Shown here: piece by piece, positions 10,841-22,700 of the stretch
How the letters are laid out: each line of letters starts with the position of its first letter
Position numbering within the stretch: the first letter of the stretch is position 1
NCBI GenBank assembly: GCA_033239005.1
Contig: BSQZ01000022.1
Coordinates: forward strand, 1,101,001 to 1,165,000
Source: Lamellibrachia satsuma
Lineage: Eukaryota; Annelida; Polychaeta; Sabellida; Siboglinidae
Direction of reading: 5' to 3'
DNA: 64,000 nucleotides
The notes under the pieces: model-generated
Database searches by the model: none
Told to the model about the DNA's origin: nothing
What the model saw: the letters and a program-made list of their open reading frames with translations, nothing else
Program-made: the position numbers and the translations under genes

Positions 10841-12484
10841 TCGAGAAATTAATAAATATGGCACGATTAATTTAAATGTGGGTGTTCGTGCGTGTGTGCG
10901 TGAGGGTGTACATGTGTGTCATTCAATCAAATAGAAGTTGCATTACAGATATATTGCCATTCACTATATTATCATATTCCATTCAATAATTTATATTCCA
11001 TTCGCAATTGTTTCTTATGTAAGAATCCGGAGAAAGTAACTAACAATGAAAATAGTTCTATATGAAGCTGTGGACACCTACATTGTTATGTACACTTTGT
11101 ATAAGATGTATAAGTGTGTTAAATCCAATCAATGTATTACTTGCGTTACGATTCACACGTTCTTTGCTGTAACAACATGCCCCGTATGATGTAACAACTT
11201 TCCCTGCTTACGAACCTACTTGTTACAGTCTACTGCGCCTGGAAAACTTCACATATCTACCTAAGTATACTATGGAATACGAATAATAAATTTAATGTAT
11301 ACGTTGACAGAAATAATGCATCTAGCATACTTTTCACAAAAAGTGATTTTACCTAAAAATTGTAACAACTGGCCCCGGTCTCCCCTAATCAATGATACCT
11401 GTGTAAACTGCATACACATCCCTCAGTGTATGCGTAGGAATGTGTACCTATAAAATATACGGTTCGTCCGCTCGGCCATCATTCACCGTCGCTACGGGCC
11501 AGCAGGCAGAGCGACACACGACGCATTGGTTAACTGTTGATCAACATTGGCGTTGTCCGGCACGGTCACGGTCAAGGTTAGGGTCTACTTACAAGCAACT
11601 TGACCTTCCGACCATTATAAAACAAACGTTGGGCTTGAATTAGTCCACTAAGCACCACCCGTTAGCTATATATGGAAGGGTATCAAGCTCGAGTTATATC
11701 GTCCATGTCATGAATATGCAGTTTTAGCAACCAAAGGCAGGACGGGTGTCACGAAAATGGGCGGAACGCTAATCTCGTAGTAAGTGCGTTAGTGCCACAG
11801 CCTTGTTTCGACGGCATTGCTGGCTGATTCCCGACTTAACCGATAATATTTGTCATTGTGGGCAGTATACTGACCGGCGTAGTAAAAGCTAAACGTGTCT
11901 TGCAAGTCAGAAACGTTTAAGTAATCATCGTCGTCGTCGTCATTATTGGTAGGTCGGATCAGGAGCTTTGTCATTTCCATAAAAGAGGACTGCTTGTACA
12001 TTAGGTCAGAAACATCAAAGTTTCACCCGCAGATCAGTTTGTTATATAGGCTTTTTTTACCTTTATTTTTCTTGCCATGAGTGGGTGTCCGCGACCATCT
12101 AAGTGGAGGCGGCTTTATTTACATTTACTCGGCATTCTAGTGTACTTCCCGTCGAGCTTCCGGTCCAGTTATTTGTCCAGGTGTCAGCCTCATAGAGCAA
12201 AACGAGGGTCCTTCCCATTTTGGACGTCCACATGTTTTTAGTTTAATTATTTAACCTTTTAAATTATTTATTAAATGGTGTTTAGGGAATCCGGTCTGAA
12301 GAAGTGATTGTACCGCGGTAACCATCAGGAAACTACAACATTCTAGAAGTTTCTTCCACCAGAGTGCTCTTGATTTGGTCTGGTTACGCTCTGTTATTCT
12401 CGTACGGGAAATCATGCTACGCGTCTATCCGAATTCATCCCATTGCCATATAACTCGGAAACAAACACTTTCAGGCCGTTGAAC
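10841..12484. other. No gene seen
   Basis: AT-rich spacer. A TATA-like CTATAAAATA at about 11449 precedes a GC-richer stretch to 11600, but I found no open exon with a splice donor. Confidence 0.35.
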
Positions 12485-13200
12485 AAGATTTAACAATATT
12501 TCGTCCAATGCAAAGACCCAGGTGGCAAGTGGACAATTGGCTTATCGAGAGACCAACATTCGCTCATCTTTGTGTAACCCGTCCTCCTGAAATATGTGTC
12601 AACCTGTTTTAAAAACATACTCACGCTGTTAGCATTTACACAACTCAGTCAGTCGTAATCATAAATTATGTCGTTCTACTTACGAACCGGCCGGGGTAGG
12701 GCGACGGGACGACACATGTGTCGTTCTACTTACAGAAGGGTTAATATTTGCTGCAGAAGGGTTAATATTTGCCGGCTGCTAATATTTCAGTCTTTACATT
12801 GACACTAGTTCCTATGTAGGCCTATATACGTTGTCCTTTACCGTAGTATTTGTCACGTACACAGGGGAGTCTACGACCCCCCTCCATGGCCTAGGGGGTC
12901 TTGAGACCCCTAAAACCCCATGGATCCGCTGCTGCACAATATTTTGTTCCATTCAGTTATTGTCCTCTGTGAGAACGAATACTTCCTGATTTCCAATTTA
13001 CACTAGCTGATCCTTTATCAATGTTACCTCGATCGTGTCATCTAGTTCTACTATCGTTCCAGAGTGAGAGAAAATAGTTATATTAATATTTTCATACCCA
13101 TTCAATGTCTTAAACACTTCAATTTGATATCTTCTTACCTCCTTCTCTCTAGCTACGGCTATTAATCCACATTCGTTCTTCATAACTATAAGGTGTCTCA
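12485..13200 (-). mobile_element. CR1-like LINE 3' part, split by about 290 bp
   Basis: 12490-12645 matches the family 3' UTR and C-terminus in reverse (GGTGGCAAGTGGACAA, CTTATCGAGAGACCAACA). From 12935 to 13190 the minus strand continues into coding sequence: NECGLIAVAREKEVRRYQIE and FKTLNGYENIN match LLQCGLTTLETRRLRGDQIE and FKIVNGYEDVD of the 51.6-53.2 kb copy. The 12650-12935 interval is foreign to the family and contains a duplicated GTCGTTCTACTTAC. Confidence 0.75.
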
Positions 13201-14808
13201 GTTCGGGATTTTAGTTAAGTAATTGGGGTAGGGAGTAGGCATATGACACACGATCGATGGGAGAATGTCGTGATTGCGAACACGTACCACACTATATAGT
13301 TGCAGATATGACGATATAGAGCCTGTGCATGTATCGTGTCACACAAGACAGTATAAGCACGTCATGCTAGGTCACTCTGACCCGGACTGAGATTTTAGAA
13401 CATTATAGCAGCTTGTTTCATTTTATGTGTGCAATGACCCGGCGGAGTCCCGTATCTCTTGGGGGGGGGGGGCTTCTTCTCGATGAATAGCTAATAGTTT
13501 GAGAGTAAAACAGCAAACGAATGACCGTGTGAATGTGTATTGGTGGCTCTGGCGAGATGTATATGTAACTCATCGCATTAACGAATTATTTTCTGGATGT
13601 TGGCTAACGTAAGTCTAGTTCAGCGATTATTTGCATCGAGTGCGCGGCGAATTGTTACAATTTTGCAGCGTTTTGCACGTTTCTTTGCACTAACACGAGC
13701 ATCGGTGCGCCTTCGATCGCGGTCAATAAAAACATTATCATTGCATGCAATAAAAACTCACCCAAATAGATCATAATTACGGTGAAGCATTGGCCATTCG
13801 TGTAGGGTCAGAGACCTGCAACCCGAGTCGAGGACTAGCTGGACACGTAGTGGCGGGAATAATGGAACCAAGTGACGGTCATCCCGACAAGACGCGGCTA
13901 GCAACGCCCAATAAAGTAACCGGGGTGTCACATACCGTATAAAGTTACCGGGGTGTCACATACCGTATAACCGGCACCCGGGCTGTACTACACGGTGATG
14001 GTTTCTGGGAGTTTTCACTTTATAAATGTGGTCAATGTTCGCACCACCGTTTGTATTAAATTGTTAAAAGATTTAAATATAATATTATGCTCTACTCAAA
14101 CGTTATTAGCATCGGATAATGTCTCCTCAAATGTGAAATGTTTCTTTGCCAAAAAGATCGATGACGATGTATCTGTTTTACTTCATTGTCCAATTAATTA
14201 GATTCGCCAATGTTAATCACACACATTTCTACACACCTTAGTCACAATAGGATACATTAAATTCTTTTATGCGAAATTTTATTTTAAAAGGGAAAGGGTC
14301 ATTCCGTGGATGAATTTAATTTTGGGGATACGGTAGTACAAGAGACCGGTGTCTTTGTGTAAGCAAAAAAGATTATAACTTTAACAGGGATTCCAAAATG
14401 TTCCCAGGTCAAGCCCCCACCCAATGTCCACGTCCTGACTAAGGCTCCCTTTGTAGTTTTGTGTTTCACGAGTCATGTGCCTTTCTAAACGGAATTACCT
14501 GGTTTAGCTCACCCCCAAAATCTGCCATTTCAGGGGCGCGTTCCGGTTAATTGTCCCTGCATTGTAGAAAGGATCCGCCAGTGCCGGTACACCCTGTGTA
14601 GAACAGGGTTCCCAAACTGGGGTCGGATACCTTTGTGGAGCCACCATGTAGTTCTAGCGGGTCCTTGGCAAACATGCAAAGCGTGTGCCTTGTGCCTTGA
14701 ATATCATTGGTTGGGCCACTGTAGAACAACATTGACAGTGACACCCCCGCACAAGTGACAGGCGGTAAAACAGACGACGACGTCAGCGGCCGTGGCAGTG
14801 GGGCCTCT
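13201..14808. other. No gene seen; 28-bp tandem duplication at 13912-13967
   Basis: Two adjacent copies of a 28-bp unit (core ACCGGGGTGTCACATACCGT) lie at 13912-13939 and 13940-13967. A run of twelve G sits at 13461. No coding region with family resemblance. Confidence 0.45.
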
Positions 14809-14816
14809 TATATAAG
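14809..14816 (+). promoter_or_regulatory. TATA box of the distal ES1 first exon
   Basis: TATATAAG lies 56 bases before the ATG at 14865. About 32 bases downstream is CACTCCACCG (14841-14850), the same ten bases found at 19746-19755 behind the proximal TATA box, so it may mark the transcription start. Confidence 0.65.
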
Positions 14817-14864
14817 CTGGCGGGCACGGTCGGCTGTCAGCACTCCACCGCCGTCAACGACACG

Positions 14865-14975
14865 ATGTCCTTACCTACGTTCACTCTCGCCCGCGCCTTC
14901 CCCGCGCGCCTGCCCAGTCGGGTCTGCAAGGCCGCCTTTCACACATCCCGAGTAGTACGCCGGAAAGTCGCTGTC
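14865..14975 (+). CDS. Alternative distal first exon of the ES1/GATD3-like gene (mitochondrial leader)
   Basis: ATG at 14865, 37 codons, donor GTAAGT at 14976, phase 0. The product starts MSLPTFTLARAFPARLPSRV and ends FHTSRVVRRKVAV. It is Arg-rich, lacks acidic residues and ends just like the proximal exon at 19794-19901 ([13 protein letters not shown], donor GTAAGT, phase 0). Either joins in frame to exon 2 ([10 protein letters not shown] at 22186). The F-H-[ST]-S motif resembles mitochondrial presequence cleavage regions. I found no second set of downstream exons between 15.0 and 19.7 kb, so an alternative promoter and exon of one gene fits better than a whole-gene duplicate. A decayed tandem copy that kept only exon 1 remains possible. 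Confidence 0.72.
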
Positions 14976-15914
14976 GTAAGTACTCGAACTGTCTCAGATT
15001 AAGAGCGTCGTCGGCGGCGAGAGAAGATCGCGAGCCCGTCACTGCAGTGTTAACGTTGTTCTTATAAATGGTACGACAGGCACGGTGTTCAGCTGCACTT
15101 CCTGGATATATGTTTTATTGTATATTTATAGTTTACATCTACTTTACTTAGAATTGCATAGTGCAATTATTCTTTATCTATTAAGATAAGCGTAGATTTA
15201 TTATAGATGAACTCCACAGTGTATATATAGGTCGTATTGACAGAGATGTAGTAACAAACGAAGATGCCTAATGACTGATAAGTTTAACCGAGTTAGACTC
15301 CTATGCTCAGTGAAGTGGCGTGTGTTAGCCAGCTTGCTACCTCCACGTTCACAGCTACACGGCGTGACACTGTCGCGGTCACGATGACAGTTAGAATAAT
15401 GGTTTCCGTATATAGCTGTTTTGTTGCGTCTCGGTTGAACGCGTTTTGGGGCCACTGCGTATACAGGGGTAGGTTACTACCCAGGTGTGTTAATTTTGAT
15501 TTATATTTTCCAAATGATAGGTCTATTTTAAAACCATGTTTGTTGAACGTTCAGTGAGCCGTTTGTAGTAGTTGACGTTTCGGTGACGTTAAGGTCACGG
15601 TCAGAGTTATTGCGTTCAAGGTTGATGTGGCAACACGATCCAATTAACATACTCCAAGGGCCCAATCACAGGGACGTGCGGACCCGTGCACTGCTTGTTT
15701 ACGGTCCCGATGCTGGGGAGTCGGGCGGGTCCCAGCTGGTTGCAAAACTCTTTGGATCAAACACTTCCAGTCATCAAAGTGTGTGTGTATTGCATAGCAG
15801 GCACTTGGCGCTGGTAAAAAGGTGCTCACCTCGTAAAGTGGGGTGTCTACATTCACAAACACTCGTGCCAGTCAATCCGGATTTAAGCTTCCTGCTAGAC
15901 TCTCTGTATAGTGG
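14976..15914 (+). other. Start of the long first intron; no other feature
   Basis: Downstream of the distal first exon. Open frames here have no family resemblance. Confidence 0.4.
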
Positions 15915-16190
15915 TTAGGTGGAAACTGGTGAGGGGTCGGTTAAAGTGGGCTGGTTAAAGTGGGCTGGTTGTGGGACGAATGGAAAGGGACGGTTGAGGA
16001 ACAGAGCGGATGCACTAACGATGTTGGTAGAATGCGAAAAGGAAGACCGCGAATGAGTGGGAAGGAAGATTGTGTGAAGAGGAATTTGGTGCGATTTGGA
16101 GGGGAGCTCAGAACGAGATAAGTGATGGAACGAGAAGTAAAGCAAAAGTCGAGGACCAGTATCGATGCCAGTGGAGAGCTACAACAGTTA
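15915..16190 (+). mobile_element. LINE C-terminal relic (same family as 31390-31700)
   Basis: VGWLKWAGCGTNGKGRLRNR in one frame corresponds to [20 protein letters not shown] at 31455-31515, and SKSRGPVSMPV at 16140-16175 to [10 protein letters not shown] at 31650-31680. Stops and frameshifts are present. The GTTAAAGTGGGCTG block is tandemly doubled at 15939-15968. Confidence 0.6.
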
Positions 16191-16554
16191 CTATAGACCA
16201 ACAACTGGGTGGGACAGTTTGCTCTGAGATAGGCCCTATATTTAATCGAGTATATGTGAGTGGCGTGACTATAATAATTGGACAGAGTACGGTCACCTGC
16301 GGCTCCTGTATGAATGTAGCAGCTCCTGTATGTGGGCCTACTACCAGCAGCTCCTGTTTGAATGGGCATACTACCTGCGTCGACGTACGTCATAGAATCT
16401 GTTTACTGTTGTAACTTTGAACAGTTCACTGCATCGATGATTATGTCAACAGTAAATTGGGGCGCTTGCGTTTACGTGTGCGTGCGTGTGTGTATAATGG
16501 CTGCAATAAACACGCCGGCTGCGCGCGCGCTCGCATACAAGCGCATATACGAAC

Positions 16555-16571
16555 GCATGCACACACTCACA

Positions 16572-16615
<44 letters not shown>

Positions 16616-16618
16616 CTT
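16555..16618. repeat. (CACG)n microsatellite
   Basis: About eleven to twelve CACG tetramers after a short GC-alternating stretch (GCGCGCGC near 16520). Confidence 0.9.
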
Positions 16619-18080
16619 AGCTTAGTGCTTCTGTGTTGTTTTGAAAGCCCTAATATACGTCCAGGCCCTTTGGTGATTCTTCCTCGTCGTCATGTGATTA
16701 GATATGAGTCACACAACTGCTAGCGACAGTACGCTGAGTTAGTAACGACTAGTAACCAACCATGTTATATCATATAACGTATCACATAGCGCCGGTATGC
16801 GCTTAGACAAAGCGCTAACAGACCTACCAAGTCTCAGGCATTTGACGTAGGACTCGCGCATGTCGCTCTATTACTATTCCCAAGCACGCGCTGATACGCA
16901 GAGCGTCCGGATGTCTCCGGTGGTTTTTTTTATCATAGTCGGTGACGTCGCGCGTAAATGCCACTTAGGCCTATGGATTCACACATGACTATTGACAGAT
17001 AGCCCGCGTGACAGCCCACATCTCCCTACCAAAGAGTATGTATTGAGTTCGATGGTCCCGCGCCTCGTTGGCTTACTGACTGTCAAACTGGCAATGGACC
17101 GCCCATTGACATTTGAGCCAACGACAGATTTGCCTAAGAAAGCCTAAAAGGCTGCATGGGCATAGGGCCTACATCCAATAAAACAGTGGGAGATGGGAGG
17201 GAAATTGATACCCCGTACTAGGCCTTTAACCCCTGGGGGGCGGGAGGATCGACGTAACATACAGCGCGGTTTCGTTGTGTTTGCACAACTATAACAAAAT
17301 CATACGAACCTTAATTAGGTTTATACAGAAATATGCTTGCCCTCGATCGCAGAGGTAACTGGGTGATTCTTGGGGCAGCGTGATATTCTTGTCATCGCGT
17401 TGCCACTACTGCCCTTATGGAAACCATGGTATACCATCAAGGGCATAGCTAGGTATAAATACTTGTGGAAGTACACATCTAAGAGAGGGTGTCCATTTTT
17501 TAAAGCAAAACTGTAATCATTTGAATTCTGGTGCATTTTGAAGTTGAAATAAAACATAAAAGACAGCTCCTCTCTTCTCGGAGATAAACATGACCCCTAC
17601 TTGACCCACACCCTGGTGAAAGGTGAATGCGAGCGTTAAGTGTATCATGTATGCATAACAAGGACTTAGTTTTAATGTGCTGGTATTTTGCAGTTTATTA
17701 AGATTGCTTATGTGCTTAAACGACACATTCGCTATGTAATAGCACCATTAACTAGAACAGGAATCAAACATGATAATTGTATTAATAAACAAACGCAAAC
17801 CCTTTGCAATAATGACAGCCAGGAAGGAGATGTAGGCAATGATACTGCTTCATTAATAAGTGTTGTTACCCTCCCTTTCACTGTGGCTAAATATTGTGGT
17901 CAGAAGAAGGACATGTTGCTTAATGGTAACTGGTGTTATGCTTTTTCGTGTATAGTGTATGGTAATTGTAATGTATGGTATACCATGGTTTCCCTGTTTC
18001 AAAACACCATGGTATTTTACCATGGTTTCCCTGTTGAAACCAACATGGTCAGGCACGCACGCATGCACGTGTTTCCACAT
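16619..18080. other. Intronic DNA; ACCATGGT-type repeats at 17965-18050
   Basis: No gene. Between 17965 and 18050 the phrase ACCATGGTTTCCCTGTT occurs twice and CCATGGTA recurs in both orientations, so the stretch can fold on itself. Confidence 0.5.

Positions 18081-18153
<73 letters not shown>
18081..18153. repeat. (AT)n microsatellite
   Basis: Perfect AT run of about 36 units. Confidence 0.95.
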
Positions 18154-18157
<4 letters not shown>

Positions 18158-18384
18158 CGTTTTATTATTCAAGACTATTTATTTATTTTTGTATTGTTAT
18201 TTTTTATTAATATAATTGTAAGTTCAAAACTGGTACCTGATGCGTGTGCGTGCATGCGTGTTTGTGAAACCTGTGATTTATTGTACAATGTCAATGTAAG
18301 CGCAAATACAAGAAGGCTGAATGCTTCAAACCTTTGACGAAATGAATAAAATTAATAATACGACAATTCTTAGCTTGGTTTTAT

Positions 18385-19560
18385 TGCTTTTATTTGGCAA
18401 TTGCCAACAAACCACAATTTCATCAATGATCAACTGAAGAAACATGAATGACATAGACTATATACAGTGCTCAAAGAGCCGTGCATGTAGTTACAAGCTA
18501 CAATAATTACCACAATACATTCACAATCTCTTCATAACAGAACACTTTTTTTTAAATGACTGTGCAAGTGGAACACATTAATCTTTGTACATTAAGAAAA
18601 CAGACAATGGTAATACTACTGCACAAATCAGTTGATTAAGATTAATCACAATGAACACTATCAAAAAGACGTATTTATGTCAATATTGGGATATCCCAAT
18701 AATTTCATCCACTGATGAAACATTAATAACATAGAATGTATTCAGCACTCAAAGAGCCGTGCGTGTTGCTACAATCGATATAAAAATGCATTCACAATCT
18801 CTTAGAACTCTGGAATATTTACAAATTAATAATTTTACTAATAACTATGACCTATCCATAATTTACATTTTAGCTAAAACTTCAGTAAAACATTAAAATA
18901 AAATTCTAAATATTCATTTTATTTACGGAGTTGTAAAAAGCAAAGATCATGTGGAAATGGTTCCCTACGACTGTCCTGGTCAAGGGATGAAGGTGAAAAA
19001 GAGAATGCTAATTAATAATAAAATGTATGGCTTTTACTGCAATTTGGAAGGTGCTTTACTTTGTCTTTTACTCTGACATATGCAACAAAGCCATGGTACA
19101 TGTGTGTCAGAGGGGTTTTTGAACATCTCTGATGATACCACTTGCCACACCGGTCACAAGCCACCATGTCACCAAAAACTTCAGGAAGGCCACAAGGACA
19201 CAGAAGCTGTATTGAAAATCTGTCCATGTCCATTTTGGTTTTATTAGGTTGAGAGATTTTTGGAAAAGGGATAAACTGTTTTGATTTTAAACATGCCACT
19301 AAATGTTTTCTACAGTTTGCCATGTCTAAGTTCCACAGTCGTGGCTGTATTTCCAGTTCATTATAACCACTTATACAAAATTCAACAATATCGGCTATGC
19401 CTATGGCAAATACATCACAATCTACGGTGTCCAGCTCTTGTTGTTGTATATAGGGCACAACAATCCCAAGATCCTTTATCCCACGCCCATATATGCAATT
19501 AACTGTATCTGCAGTGAGGAAGAAAGCTGATTTTTGTATAAACTGTCCAAAACATAGACA
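18385..19560 (-). pseudogene. Ulp1-like (C48) protease C-terminal half fused to a PHD finger
   Basis: Minus-strand open frame to the stop at 19012. From about 19543, after a good acceptor (CTATGTTTTGGACAG), it reads VVPYIQQQELDTVDCDVFAI, where D-C-x-V-F is the Ulp1/SENP catalytic-cysteine motif (usually TDCG[LV]FA). It then gives HLVACLKSKQFIPFP and a PHD-type zinc finger (LCPCGLPEVFGDMVACDRCG, then KWYHQRC). The catalytic His-Asp half of the protease is absent and the 5' side runs into a CACG microsatellite. A likely 3' UTR with TTTATT (AATAAA on this strand) near 18388 includes two similar blocks of about 100 bp (18460-18550 and 18710-18805, both with CTCAAAGAGCCGTGC). Ulp1-PHD fusions are typical of multi-copy mobile-type genes in invertebrates. 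A last exon of a real gene is possible, but more likely this is an element fragment. Confidence 0.6.
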
Positions 19561-19565
19561 GTTAG

Positions 19566-19597
19566 ACACGCACGCACGCACGCACGCACGCACGAAA
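19566..19597. repeat. (CACG)n microsatellite
   Basis: Seven CACG-type tetramers at the truncated 5' edge of the Ulp1-PHD fragment. Confidence 0.85.
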
Positions 19598-19720
19598 ATC
19601 AACAATAATAACTACAGCGCATGTAAAACGGGAGCACGGCATTATTGCGCACCCTTGTTAATCCCCTTAATTCTTGCTCGCCTTTTACGTGCCTAAAACT
19701 GGTGCCCCCGACTCTGTCCC

Positions 19721-19729
19721 TATATAAAG
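19721..19729 (+). promoter_or_regulatory. TATA box of the proximal ES1 first exon
   Basis: TATATAAAG, 73 bases before the ATG at 19794, with CACTCCACCG at 19746-19755 (25 bases downstream) as probable start region. This is the same pair of elements as at the distal exon. Confidence 0.7.
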
Positions 19730-19793
19730 TGAGCGCTCCCTGCGACACTCCACCGAATGATCGCTTGTTGTTCGGGGTTGCGTGCAAGTCAAC

Positions 19794-22700
19794 ATGTTTC
19801 CTGTCGCCAAGATTTCCCGAGTGGCCGGCGTCCCAATTCGTCGCCATATTCTGAAGTCTAACTTCCACAGCTCGGCGCCTCGTCACGGCAGAATTGGAGT
19901 TGTAAGTTATCTTTAAGAAATTTGCAGACGTTCGGTCGACGTTGTCGCCTCGATCGCCATCTCATCAGTGACCGGCGATAATTGACAGTCCGATGCATGG
20001 TCCGAGGCCGCGAGGGGTCACAAACAAGTAATGCCCTAGGCCTAGATACTAGTTTTAGGCGGTCATCTGACCGAAGGCCGAAAGTTGATAAATAGTTTTG
20101 ACCACGCACTCGATTCGAGACATGCTAAATCTGTGCTGTTTTGCAATGCCTTTAGTTTTGTGATATAAAACAAACCTGCGTGCGTTTACTTAAAGTTAAA
20201 GTCAGACAATGTGTTACCATGCAAATGTCAAAAGTTTGTTTCAACACGGCAATATGTTATTGTCAACAATATCAGCAGGGTGTCCGATGTCCACAATGTT
20301 TAGAAATGATGCCGTTTCGTCCTTAACACCACCATGGGCCTGGCATAGGCTATCGAACACTAGCCTAATCGGACCCGGATTAAGTTATTCCGACAGATGG
20401 TGCTCCCGCTGGGCTGTTATGTAATTCACTGTGTCTACGCACATATTACTTTAAGTCTTTAATGTAGGCATTTTTTATTATTTTAAAGTTTTATGTTAAT
20501 CATGTGTCTCTTGGTTTTTATAAGTCTTCTTACTTTCCTGATATCATTTTATTTTTTTGTCATTGACTGTTGTTCTTGCTGCAAAACATATGACTTCACC
20601 AATGGTTGCAGCTATTATTACCATCATTTTTGTAAAAGAATATTGCAACGAAATAAATAACAAGGGAACATGTTATTAAGTAAAGGTACATTCTTATATA
20701 GCACTGTAACCAGTTCTTGGGACTGTTCAAAGCACTTTACATTTCACCCCCTGGCAGACCTATTTCTTTACACTTCACCCTCCTGGCAGACCTGTTCCTT
20801 TACACTTCACCCCCTGGCAGTGGTCACATTTTAAGTAAGAACATTGAGATTATATTGGATTACTGTTATGAAAGAAAACCTGAGTTTCTAGCAGAGAAAA
20901 AATAACAAGTGCTAAGGTTGCCTATAAAGTGTTCTTTGTCCTACACATAATAAATAATGATGAGTAAGCAATTTCATTAACTAACAAAACTGCCTGTTCA
21001 TGTTGTCTGCTGCCAGTGCTGGAAACCTACTGAGTATAGCCTGAAAATATTAATGACTACAATATGAGCTAGTGAATGTGTCTGATATATTTGTGTTCTG
21101 GTGTCCAATAGTGCATCTTTTTGTGACCATACAATGTTGCAATACCAGACGTGTAATCATAAGTAATTGTACCTTCAAGCAATCGTAATCATGATTTTGC
21201 ATGACATTATTATTACCTTGCTAATGTAGTAATAATCACTGATTCCAGAAGTAGATCCTGTAGCTACAAGAAGTAGATCATCTAGCTACCAGAGGTAGAT
21301 CCTGTAGTTACAAGAAGTAGATCATCTAGCTACCAGAAGTAGACCATGGTAGCTACATGATCTGAGGATCTACTTCTGGTACCTACAGGATCTACTTCTA
21401 CCAGAAGTAGATCATGTAGCGACCAGTCTTCCTATGTGTTTTCAGCATAATTTCTACATTTATCTGATTATAAAGCATTGATATAACCTTATATTATACA
21501 CATTCAGTGACATCTGTTTGTGAATGTTTATAATATCACAATTCATAACCTGATAAAATATGAATACGATCACAATGAAGGCACTGTACGTTAATTAAAA
21601 CATGAAAGTAATTGTGATCACAATTCACAATTGTGCACATCAATGTACTGGTTCCAAAAGTGATATGGGGGCACAAGTGATTCTAATTTTGAGGCGATAG
21701 TTGACAAGATAATGCACTTCCGGCCCCCAAGTTGTGCACATTATAACATGTTAAATGTACTTAAGTTATTAAATAAACAAATCATTCGCATTAGCATTAT
21801 CACATTGTAATGCTAGTTGTTTTAATAAAAGTAAATGTGTTAATGTTTTAATTCCAAATGTGTTTATGTGTGAAATGCGATAGCTGGCAGCTGGTCATTG
21901 GGGGCTGGAAGTGAGCATTTATGGGTAATTATGGAAAAATTTGCATAAAATCAACATGGCAGCAAACGAGACTAGCGTGCCGTATTGGTGATTGGAGTGA
22001 ATCCTCGACCATTTTCAAAGATAGAAATTTCCAGGGTCATTGCATTGATGTGCACAATTGTGACTTTGACAAATAATCGTAATTGATGATATTCTAATAC
22101 AACCATCCCATTAGTGTTGCACACATGATCCAGTAAACAGCACGTGGACTTCTACTTGTATACTAATAGTGTAGTGTGGTTTCAGGTGCTGTCTGGATGT
22201 GGAGTCTATGATGGCTCTGAAGTACACGAGGCAGCCGCGTATGTCATGAATATCTACTTGCTAAGACTTGCACCTTTTTTAAAATTCAGCAACCAGCATT
22301 ATTTATAGTTGCATCCTTTATGGTCATTGGAACTGGAAAGCATTTTTTATAGTAGCAGTGTTTCAGTGACCTAAATACTGTGCAGTCAATAGCAGTATTT
22401 TGTAGGTAACACTAGATATACAATGCTTTATAGTAGTAAGTTTACAGGAATTGCTGTAAATTTATGCAAGTAACTATTTCTTGTCCTAAGATCATAACTG
22501 GTATTTTAATATTTGAATCAACAAGTTGTTGTTGATATTGGAATATAATAAATGCACTCCTAAATTCTTGTCACCAAGCACTACGCATATTAAGGTAAAC
22601 CTGATGTACTTGGACAGATTTTTATAAGCAACGTTAAAAACATGGAACTGTGAGTGGTTGTAAAACTTCTTTGTAGCATCCTAATGCACCTGAGTCGATC

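Noticed and set aside
11440..11643. Possible third ES1-like first exon after a TATA-like CTATAAAATA
   Set aside because: No leader resembling FH[ST]S...V and no GTAAGT donor in phase.
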